From JBCBDX01 sp038529265 (GTDB taxonomy: Bacteria; Pseudomonadota; Alphaproteobacteria; Rhizobiales; Rhizobiaceae), in NCBI GenBank assembly GCA_038529265.1, contig JBCBDX010000017.1:1-20377 (forward strand): a stretch of 20,377 nucleotides of DNA, given 5' to 3'. Below, one piece after another: positions 7,694 to 15,080 of this stretch. A program made the translations under genes and the position numbers. Position 1 is the stretch's first letter, and every line of letters starts with the position of its first letter. The notes beneath the pieces were generated by a model. It saw only the letters and a program-made list of their open reading frames with translations, had not been told where the DNA came from and did no database searches.

Positions 7694-10600
7694 CTATTCG
7701 GCGGCCGCTTTTGAGATTGGAATTGCGGTTAACATCGCTCGCAATGCGGCAGGCTTCAACGGCTTGTTTAATAGTGTGATGTTCTTCGCCTCTGCCTCTT
7801 CTCGAAGAGCCGCTGAACGGTCGGCAGTGATCAAAATTGCGGGCAATTGTTCATTGAACGTGGACCTGATTTGCGTGATGACAGATATGCCGTCGTCATT
7901 GTCCAGATGATAGTCAGCGATGATGACATTTAGCACGCCATCATTTACTTCAATTATGGTCTTGAGATCGTCTCGCGTTCCAGCGGCCATCACGTGAGCT
8001 CCCCAGCCCGACAAAAGCACTGTCATGCCCGAAAGGATCGTCTCCTCGTTATCGATGCAGGCAACATTGAGCCCGGTAAGTAAAGAAGGGCGCGGCACGA
8101 TACGGCCAAGCTTGGCCGATGCTCGCTTCGGCACAGCATCGCTGATCGGGATTTCGACGGCAAAAATGCTGCCTCTGCCTGGTTCTGACTGCAGCGTCAC
8201 GGGCAAATTGAGCACTTTGGAAATACGATCAACGATAGACAGACCAAGCCCGAGCCCGCTTGCTGTACGTGCACCATCGTCAAGGCGCTGAAACTCTTTA
8301 AAGACTTCGGTTTTACGCTCGTGTGGAATGCCAATCCCCGTGTCACCAACGATAAGCTCAAGGCTTTTGCCGCGTCGCCGGACCCCGACCAAAACCCGAC
8401 CGGACTGCGTGTACTTGATGCCATTTGAGATCAGGTTTTGAACCAATCTGCGTAACAGATTGCGATCTGTTTCGACATTTAAGCTTGTCGGCAGCACTTT
8501 GAACTCAAGCTGCCTTTCATCTGCGATGGGGCGGAAATCTGTTTCCAACTGCTTGAGCAAGTCACCAAGTGAAAACACTGAATTGTTGGGCGTCATCGCG
8601 CCGGTGTCCAGACGCGAGATATCGAGAACTGCGCCGATAATGCTTTCAACATTTTCAAGCGCACTGTCGATCTTTTGTACGGTTTCCCGGTGTGGCGCCG
8701 TGACAGGCAGACTTTCAACTAGAGATGTTGCGTAAAGTCTCGCGGCGTTTAGTGGCTGCGCGATGTCATGGCCAGCGGCGGCAAGGAAGCGGGTTTTTGA
8801 AATGTTTGCATCTTCGGCACGGCGCTGCGCCTTACCGAGTTCGGCGTTCACTTTGGTCAGTTCTCCGGTACGCGCCTGCACGCGCACTTCCAAGCTTTCC
8901 TTTGTTCGTTTGAGGGCCTCATCAGCCTCAACGCGCGCAGTGACGTCAGTATAGGTGACAACCAAACCGCCCTCAGGCATCGGATTTGATCTGACCTCGA
9001 TAATGCGGCCCGATCGACCCAATTGCAAAGGCCAAGCCCGTTTGAACTGTGTGATGTTCTCAACTGCCAGATCCTCAATGCCAGGATCAATTTGCCGACT
9101 GAGTGTCAAATAGTTGGTGATCGATTTGAGCGGCATGCCAAAATTGCCGAAGTCGGGCGGCAGATCCAGCAAGCGTCGGAACTGGCTGTTCCAATTGGTC
9201 AAGCGGAAATCACTGTCAAAAACAGATACACCCTGATCCATCTGGTCCAGCGCTTTTTGAAGCACATCCCGGTTTTGTTGAAGGGCTTCTGACGCGTCAT
9301 CGAGCAAGCGAACAGCCTCGCCAGTTGAAGGGCCGTCTTTTTCAAACACAAGTGAGAGGACAAGACGCGCCGACGCAGAACCAACTGCGCTTGCAAGGAC
9401 CTGTTCCGCATAGTGAACAACAGCCATGTCACAAAGGTCTTGATCGCGGAGAATACGGCCTTCACGCTGCGCGAAACTATCGAACGTTCGCTCAACGCGT
9501 GTGTCGCCAAGGTAGCGGGCCAGGACTGCCTTCAACTCAGCGATGGTCACACTCGTCGAAAACCGGTTCATGCTCACCGATTTCGTCGTTTCTCGCGGTA
9601 TGAATGTCGTCGACTGAATGCGCTCCAAAGGCGAACTGGCTCGCGTGAGCGAGCCGATGATAATGGCGCCCGTGTTGAGAAGCAGGCTCCAAAAAACGCC
9701 ATGGATCAGCGGATCCATCTGGAGGCCGAACATGGCCTGCGGCTTGAGCACGCCAATACCAAAAAGTCCCTGGGTCATCACAAAGGAACCGCTGGCCAAC
9801 AATGTTGGAAGAAGAAGCGTATAGGTCCAAACAAGAAAGCCGATGCAAAGACCCAAAGTAGCGCCGCGTGCATTGGCTCGCCGCCACGTAAGGCCCAATA
9901 TGAATGCCGGCATGAATTGCGCAATGGCAGCAAAAGACAAAAGCCCCATGGACGCCAGTTGGGCATCATTGCCGGCTCGTGTGTGATAGTAGGTGCCTGC
10001 AAGGATCATGAGTGCAATAGCAGCACGGCGCACGTAGAGGATGACATCTGACCATCCACTGCCGGAGATTTGGCGCGCATCGCGAAGGCGTTGTAGTGCA
10101 AGTGGCAGGATGATGTCGTTGGATATCATGATCGATAGTGCCACGCAGGCTACGATCACCATGGCCGATGCGGCAGACAGACCACCAATAAGCGCGAGCA
10201 GCGCAAGCCACTCGTGACCAGCTTCGAGCGGCAGAGCGATCATGTAGAGATCAGCTGGCGCGCTATCGCCCAAATTGATCATACCTGAGACCGCAAGAGG
10301 CATAACAAATAGATTGATGAGGATGAGATAGAGCGGGAACATCCAAGTTGCCCGGTTCAACTCTGCATCGGAACGATGCTCCACTACCGTCACATGAAAC
10401 TGGCGGGGCAACAGCAAAATGGCGCCTGCAGACAGAACCGCCAAAGTCAGCCAACGGCCCCAGGATGAACCCGCAGCGATCGCTTCGCGCACTTGCTGGT
10501 TTTCACCAAGCGCTCGGCCTACTGGTTCAAACCCGCCAAATAAGAAGAAGACGATGATGAAAGATACAACCATCGTAATGGCCAGTTTGATCGCTGATTC

Positions 10601-11182
10601 AACAGCGATGGCCAACATCAATCCGTCTTGGTGTTCGGTTGCATCTGCATGACGTGTTCCGAACAACACCGTGAAAGCCGCAAGCGTGACAGCAACGATG
10701 ATGGAAATATCAAATGGCAGGTCGCCACCATCACTTGCGTGGGCAAATAGCAGTTCCAAAGCGTCGGATACGGCCTTTAGTTGGAGCGCGATATAGGGAA
10801 CGGTGCCGACGAAGGCGATTAACGCAGCAATGCCAGCCACGCGTGCGCTTTTGCCATAGCGCGCGCCCAGAAAGTCTGCGATCGTCGTGATGCGTTCGGC
10901 CTTCGATAGGTGCACCACACGTCGGATTAAAGGTGCCCCCAGTGTGAAGACCAAGATCGGCCCAACGAAAATCGCAAAAAACTCAAAGCCTCTTTCGGTC
11001 GCAAGACCAACTGAACCAAAAAGCGTCCACGACGTGCAGTAGATAGCTACCGACAAGGCGTAGATGTTCGGTTGCGGCCTGGCTGGTCGCCGTCGCGCCG
11101 CCATCCGGTCACCATATGCGGCCACCCCGAACAAGGCCGCCAGATAGAGCAGTGCGGTCGCTGCAATGAGCCAACCTGACAT
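7694..11182 (-). CDS. Hybrid sensor histidine kinase fused to a sodium:solute symporter domain, CrbS/MxtR-like
   Basis: An inner-membrane protein of 1162 residues joining transport and signalling. The start at ATG 11182 is supported by a strong GGGAGGA ribosome site; the frame runs on to 11236 without need. Residues about 1-480 form a symporter-like (SSS/PutP family) domain with many membrane segments, including ALSVAIYCTSWTLFGSVG and IADFLGARYG. A STAC-type linker (about 540-600) follows, then a PAS domain (about 640-740, MDQGVSVFDSDFRLTNWN), a coiled coil, HisKA with phospho-acceptor H805 in AAGHDIAQPLNAARL, and an ATPase domain with N-box LISNGIKYT, VGDTGIGIP and GLGLGLSIVDR. A C-terminal receiver (about 1043-1155) has D1090 in IIADYHLD and a lysine in LNKPLKP. 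All residues needed for autophosphorylation and relay are present. It converges with the regulator gene, its probable partner, and diverges from mscL. Confidence 0.93.
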   Translation of the reverse strand: MSGWLIAATALLYLAALFGVAAYGDRMAARRRPARPQPNIYALSVAIYCTSWTLFGSVGLATERGFEFFAIFVGPILVFTLGAPLIRRVVHLSKAERITTIADFLGARYGKSARVAGIAALIAFVGTVPYIALQLKAVSDALELLFAHASDGGDLPFDISIIVAVTLAAFTVLFGTRHADATEHQDGLMLAIAVESAIKLAITMVVSFIIVFFLFGGFEPVGRALGENQQVREAIAAGSSWGRWLTLAVLSAGAILLLPRQFHVTVVEHRSDAELNRATWMFPLYLILINLFVMPLAVSGMINLGDSAPADLYMIALPLEAGHEWLALLALIGGLSAASAMVIVACVALSIMISNDIILPLALQRLRDARQISGSGWSDVILYVRRAAIALMILAGTYYHTRAGNDAQLASMGLLSFAAIAQFMPAFILGLTWRRANARGATLGLCIGFLVWTYTLLLPTLLASGSFVMTQGLFGIGVLKPQAMFGLQMDPLIHGVFWSLLLNTGAIIIGSLTRASSPLERIQSTTFIPRETTKSVSMNRFSTSVTIAELKAVLARYLGDTRVERTFDSFAQREGRILRDQDLCDMAVVHYAEQVLASAVGSASARLVLSLVFEKDGPSTGEAVRLLDDASEALQQNRDVLQKALDQMDQGVSVFDSDFRLTNWNSQFRRLLDLPPDFGNFGMPLKSITNYLTLSRQIDPGIEDLAVENITQFKRAWPLQLGRSGRIIEVRSNPMPEGGLVVTYTDVTARVEADEALKRTKESLEVRVQARTGELTKVNAELGKAQRRAEDANISKTRFLAAAGHDIAQPLNAARLYATSLVESLPVTAPHRETVQKIDSALENVESIIGAVLDISRLDTGAMTPNNSVFSLGDLLKQLETDFRPIADERQLEFKVLPTSLNVETDRNLLRRLVQNLISNGIKYTQSGRVLVGVRRRGKSLELIVGDTGIGIPHERKTEVFKEFQRLDDGARTASGLGLGLSIVDRISKVLNLPVTLQSEPGRGSIFAVEIPISDAVPKRASAKLGRIVPRPSLLTGLNVACIDNEETILSGMTVLLSGWGAHVMAAGTRDDLKTIIEVNDGVLNVIIADYHLDNDDGISVITQIRSTFNEQLPAILITADRSAALREEAEAKNITLLNKPLKPAALRAMLTAIPISKAAAE

Positions 11183-11341
11183 GCAATTCCTCCCGATTAC
11201 CAATTCTGGCAAATGCATACGCTTTTGTCGATGCACTCACTTCATTCTTGCCTAAGCGGATAATTGTCGAACGAAGCAAAACCAGTTACCAATTACAGGT
11301 CGCAACGCGACACTGGGTTAAATCTCACGTGGAGAGGGAAC

Positions 11342-11755
11342 GTGTTAAACGAATTCAAAGAGTTTATTGCCAAGGGCAATGTTATGGATCTGGCGGTAGG
11401 GGTTATTATTGGTGGCGCTTTCGGCACCATTGTAACGTCACTGACGGGCGATGTTATCATGCCGATTGTGGGCGCTATTTTCGGCGGTCTTGATTTTTCA
11501 AACTACTTTATCGGTTTGTCGGGCGCGGTGGATGCGACAAGTCTAGAAGCGGCCAAAGAGCAGGGCGCTGTCTTGGCCTATGGCAGTTTTATCACTGCTG
11601 TCATCAACTTCCTGATTTTGGCTTTTATCATTTTTCTCATGGTGAAAGCGGTCAACAATATGCGCCGCAAAGAGGAAGAAGCACCGGCTGAACCGCCAGC
11701 AACACCTGCTGATATCAAGCTATTGGAAGAAATTCGCGATCTGCTTGCAAAGTAA
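11342..11755 (+). CDS. mscL: Large-conductance mechanosensitive channel MscL
   Basis: A 137-residue inner-membrane channel that opens under high membrane tension to release solutes after hypo-osmotic shock, matching the family's usual length (about 136). The GTG at 11342 is chosen because a GGAGAGGGA ribosome site precedes it and the protein then begins like other MscL proteins (LNEFKEFIAKGNVMDLAVGV). The open frame extends to 11264, but those 26 residues have no family counterpart. The first membrane helix (about 15-45) holds the pore-lining AVGVIIGGAFGTIV, a periplasmic loop follows, and the second helix is at about 75-100. A Pro/Glu-rich linker leads to the C-terminal amphipathic helix (LLEEIRDLLAK) that forms the cytoplasmic bundle. 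It is divergent from the hybrid kinase, and a hairpin terminator follows. Confidence 0.96.
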   Translation: MLNEFKEFIAKGNVMDLAVGVIIGGAFGTIVTSLTGDVIMPIVGAIFGGLDFSNYFIGLSGAVDATSLEAAKEQGAVLAYGSFITAVINFLILAFIIFLMVKAVNNMRRKEEEAPAEPPATPADIKLLEEIRDLLAK

Positions 11756-11772
11756 GTTGCAAAGCTTGAACT

Positions 11773-11798
11773 ATACCTTGGCCTAGGGGCCAGGGTAT
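11773..11798 (+). terminator. Hairpin terminator after mscL
   Basis: An 11-bp stem (ATACCTTGGCC at 11773-11783, GGCCAGGGTAT at 11788-11798, one T-G wobble) with a TAGG loop lies 17 bases after the mscL stop codon. Only a short run of T follows, so it may be a moderate rather than a strong terminator. It separates mscL from the type I secretion genes. Confidence 0.7.
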
Positions 11799-11884
11799 TT
11801 CGTATAGACTCACTTATTGGTCATACTTTTTCGCTAATCTCTCGTTACAACGTGGCGGATAACGATTGTTCAGCGAGGGCCCTT

Positions 11885-13693
11885 ATGGGAAACGTGAACC
11901 GATTCGCCAGACCCGCAATCCGCGATTTGGCTGTATTTTCTGCGTGCATCAATTTGTTGATGCTTACTATGCCGGTATACCTTCTGCAGGTTTACGACCG
12001 GGTATTATCCTCGTCCAGCATGAATACGCTTATATTCATATCCTTGGCTGCTGGCCTTGCGATTTTGGTGATGAGCTTGCTTGAGGCTGTCCGCTATCTT
12101 TACTCGGCAAAAGTGGCAACTCGCTTAGACGATGCTTTGGCCCAGCCGGTCTTGAAAGTGCTCATGACAAAAGGCGAGGGCAGCGGTGATATCGGACGGC
12201 TGCGGGACTTGTCCACTGTCCGCTCATTCGTAGAGCAACGCACAGCACTCGTCATCTTTGATGTGCCATTTGCTCTACTGTTTGTGGCAATCCTGTTCTT
12301 TATCCACCCCTACATCGGTGCCCTGACGCTCGCCGGCGCAGTATTGTTAGGCGCCTTTGCAGTCCTTCAGTATTTGATGACCAAGAAGCAGGCCATGGAA
12401 GCGGCGGGCGCTGTATCTAATGATTTGCAGGACGCAGCCGCGATGACACGCGAGGCGCCAACCGCACGTGCTTTGGGCATGGTCGATGCTTTGACAAGCA
12501 TTTGGGCCGAGCGACATGCCGAAGGGCTTTTAAAAAATATCCAGGTGTCCAGCACCAGCGCGAAACTGACCGGCATTTCCAAGTTTATCCGGATGCTTTT
12601 GCAAATCGCTATTTTGGGACTTGGCGCTTATCTCGTTTTGACCAATCAGATGACGGCAGGCATGATCTTTGCGTCTAGCATCGTGTCTGGACGCGCCCTG
12701 CAACCGATCGATCAGCTCGTTGGTTCATGGCGCTCCATCTTTGATGCCCGCGGCGCGTGGGATCGGGTTTCCAATGTCGCCAAACTTGCTGAAGCAGAGG
12801 CCGAAATCACAGCCCGTGATGCGCCAGTTGGTGAGGTCACCATAGAGGATCTTGGCTTTGTTGTCCCGGGACGCGACAAGCAGCCCAAAGTGGTTCTGAA
12901 TATCAGGCGGCTGCGTTTCCAGCCAGGTGAGACAGTTGCATTGGTCGGTCCTAGCGGAACTGGTAAATCGACATTGCTTCGAATCCTGGCCGGCGCACAG
13001 GATGGCTATCGCGGAAAGGTGCGGATCGACGGCACATCATTGGTCAATTGGGATCGAAATTTTCTGGGTGCCAATATCGGGTATTTACCACAGGAAGTTG
13101 AACTGCTGCCGGGTACCGTTGCCCAGAATATTGCCCGTTTCGCACCGGATGCTGGCGACGAAGAGGTCATCGCTGCGGCGAAGATGGCGAAAGTCGATCG
13201 GATTATCGAAGAACTGCCGATGGGCTATGACACCATGATTTCAACGCAGGCACACGCCTTGTCGGGCGGACAGCGGCAGTTGATATGTTTAGCGCGCGCC
13301 TTTTTCCGGTCACCCGCCATCCTGATCATGGACGAGCCCAACTCCAATCTCGATCAGATGGGCAAAGAAGCTTACAAACGTGTGGTCGCAGAAGCGCGGG
13401 CGGCATCAAAGACCGTCATTTTCGCGACCCATGATCCAGATCTGTACATGCTCGCAGACAAGATGTGCGTCTTGGAAAACAGTACTGTTACCGCTTTTGA
13501 CAAACCCGAAAGCGTCATAGCAAAGCGCCGTGAAGAGCAAAGTCAAATGGCTCAGCGCGCCAAAGCTGCGGCAGCAGTTCCGAACGAAAGTGCGGATGAG
13601 GCGGCTAAAGAAGAACCGTCAGAAAATCTGCCTTTGAAAGTTGTGGCGGATCAAAACACGCCTACCGTGTCGTCACCACAACCAGTAAACTGA
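11885..13693 (+). CDS. Type I secretion ABC transporter (permease-ATPase fusion, PrtD-like)
   Basis: A 602-residue inner-membrane half-transporter that would power export of a protein across both membranes together with an HlyD-type adaptor and a TolC-type channel. The membrane domain (about 15-305) begins with NLLMLTMPVYLLQVYDRVLS, characteristic of the PrtD/AprD subfamily, and lacks the N-terminal peptidase-like domain of HlyB types. The ATPase domain has Walker A GPSGTGKST (355-363), signature LSGGQRQ (459-465) and Walker B ILIMDEP (D483, E484), with DEPNSNLD typical of PrtD. The tail after about residue 540 is an Ala/Glu-rich extension of low complexity. ATG 11885 follows GAGGG and is preferred to the GTG at 11852, which has no ribosome site. 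The adaptor gene follows after 11 bases, so they form an operon. Substrate unknown. Confidence 0.94.
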   Translation: MGNVNRFARPAIRDLAVFSACINLLMLTMPVYLLQVYDRVLSSSSMNTLIFISLAAGLAILVMSLLEAVRYLYSAKVATRLDDALAQPVLKVLMTKGEGSGDIGRLRDLSTVRSFVEQRTALVIFDVPFALLFVAILFFIHPYIGALTLAGAVLLGAFAVLQYLMTKKQAMEAAGAVSNDLQDAAAMTREAPTARALGMVDALTSIWAERHAEGLLKNIQVSSTSAKLTGISKFIRMLLQIAILGLGAYLVLTNQMTAGMIFASSIVSGRALQPIDQLVGSWRSIFDARGAWDRVSNVAKLAEAEAEITARDAPVGEVTIEDLGFVVPGRDKQPKVVLNIRRLRFQPGETVALVGPSGTGKSTLLRILAGAQDGYRGKVRIDGTSLVNWDRNFLGANIGYLPQEVELLPGTVAQNIARFAPDAGDEEVIAAAKMAKVDRIIEELPMGYDTMISTQAHALSGGQRQLICLARAFFRSPAILIMDEPNSNLDQMGKEAYKRVVAEARAASKTVIFATHDPDLYMLADKMCVLENSTVTAFDKPESVIAKRREEQSQMAQRAKAAAAVPNESADEAAKEEPSENLPLKVVADQNTPTVSSPQPVN

Positions 13694-13704
13694 GGATCGC
13701 TGAA

Positions 13705-15024
13705 ATGAAAAACGATGAAAATGCGCGTGATCGGATTGCTGAAAAGTCAACAACGTCGCGCGTTCTCAAAGGTGGCTATGGTGTCATCGCGCTCTTCTTT
13801 GGTGGGTTTGGATTGTGGGCAGCCACAGCACCGCTCAATGGCGCCGCGATCGCTTCAGGCGCTGTTGCGGTCTCGAATGCAAATCTGACGATTTCGCATT
13901 TCGAAGGCGGTGTGGTCGGCGAGATCCATGTTCGCGATGGTGAACGCGTAAGCGCTGGTGATCCTCTGGTCAGCCTTGAGCGATCGCGGCCACTTGCTGA
14001 AGTTTCAAGGCTGCAAAAGCGTCATCTTGCGTTGACCGCGCAACTGATAAGACTGCGTGCTGAGCGCGACGCAGAAGAAAAGCTCGAATTCGAAGCTGAC
14101 ATGGTGAGCGAAGCAAAACGCATCGACTTTGAAGATGCGCTAAGCGAACAGATCGCCCAATTTGATGTCCGCCGTGATCGCTTTGCAGCAGAGTCAGAAA
14201 TTTTAACGCAGCAGATTGCCGGTCTAAACGAGGCCATTACCGGCCTGGAGGCGCAACAGGTGGCCATCGCAAGCCAGATAGATGTGCTTTCCGAAGAAGC
14301 AGATCGGCGGCAAGGTTTGCTCGAGCAAGGGCTAACGCTTCGCGCTGAATACACAAATGTTATTCGCTCAAGGGCGGCACTGGTTGGTGAAGCCGGTCAA
14401 CTGGCGTCTGAAGTTGCGCGAAGCCGTATCCAGATACTGGAGGCGGAAGAAAACCGTGTACGCTTACGCACCCAGATTGTTGAAGAGGTTGTTCAGCAGA
14501 TCAACGAAATCCGGGGACAACTCGAAGATATAGAAGAACAAATGAGCGCAGCGCGCAGTGTTTTGGACCGCACCATCATTCGAGCACCCAATGATGCTTA
14601 TGTTGTCAATCTCTCCGTCAACACTGTCGGTGCTGCCTTGCGCTCCGGCGACGCGATTGCCGAGTTGCTGCCGGTCGATGTGGAGCTGGGAGTGACGGCA
14701 CGAGTATCGGTTGCTGATGTTGATCTGGTGACGCCTGGTCAAAATGCCAATCTGAGATTTGCCGCCCTTAATCAGCGTCTGACTCCAGAAGTGCCTGGCA
14801 CGGTTACCTATGTCTCGCCGGATCGCCTCATCGATCAGCAGTCAGGCCAGCCCTATTATGAGGTTCGGCTGAGTATCGATGAATTGCCCGCTCAAGTCTC
14901 CAAAGAGCAAGTCTATCCCGGTATGCCAGTCGATGCATTGATAACCACGGACGAACGTACGTTCCTTGAATATTTGTCGCGACCGATCACTGATTCCTTG
15001 GCACTGGCGTTTCGTGAGCAATGA
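13705..15024 (+). CDS. HlyD-family periplasmic adaptor of type I secretion (PrtE-like)
   Basis: A 439-residue membrane fusion protein linking the ABC transporter to an outer-membrane channel. There is a short cytoplasmic N-terminus, a single membrane anchor (about 24-44, GGYGVIALFFGGFGLWAA), then APLNGAAIASGAV and the lipoyl-type half motif HFEGGVVGEIHVRDGERV. The long alpha-hairpin (about 95-285) is rich in Glu, Gln, Arg and Leu heptads. The second half of the barrel begins at IRAPNDAYVVNLSV, and the C-terminal segment has VYPGMPVDALITT, a hallmark of HlyD/PrtE proteins. The family's usual length is about 430-450, so it is complete. It begins 11 bases after the ABC gene, with GAGGA upstream. 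No TolC-type outer-membrane gene lies in the window, so this pair may use a channel encoded elsewhere. Confidence 0.94.
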   Translation: MKNDENARDRIAEKSTTSRVLKGGYGVIALFFGGFGLWAATAPLNGAAIASGAVAVSNANLTISHFEGGVVGEIHVRDGERVSAGDPLVSLERSRPLAEVSRLQKRHLALTAQLIRLRAERDAEEKLEFEADMVSEAKRIDFEDALSEQIAQFDVRRDRFAAESEILTQQIAGLNEAITGLEAQQVAIASQIDVLSEEADRRQGLLEQGLTLRAEYTNVIRSRAALVGEAGQLASEVARSRIQILEAEENRVRLRTQIVEEVVQQINEIRGQLEDIEEQMSAARSVLDRTIIRAPNDAYVVNLSVNTVGAALRSGDAIAELLPVDVELGVTARVSVADVDLVTPGQNANLRFAALNQRLTPEVPGTVTYVSPDRLIDQQSGQPYYEVRLSIDELPAQVSKEQVYPGMPVDALITTDERTFLEYLSRPITDSLALAFREQ

Positions 15025-15080
15025 GTGGGTAACCTGGCCCTAATATTGCCGCGAATCGGGCGCTCATTTAACGCATATAT

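Noticed and set aside
9413..10051. A 212-codon plus-strand frame
   Set aside because: Antisense to the symporter and linker part of the hybrid kinase; composition is typical of a shadow frame.
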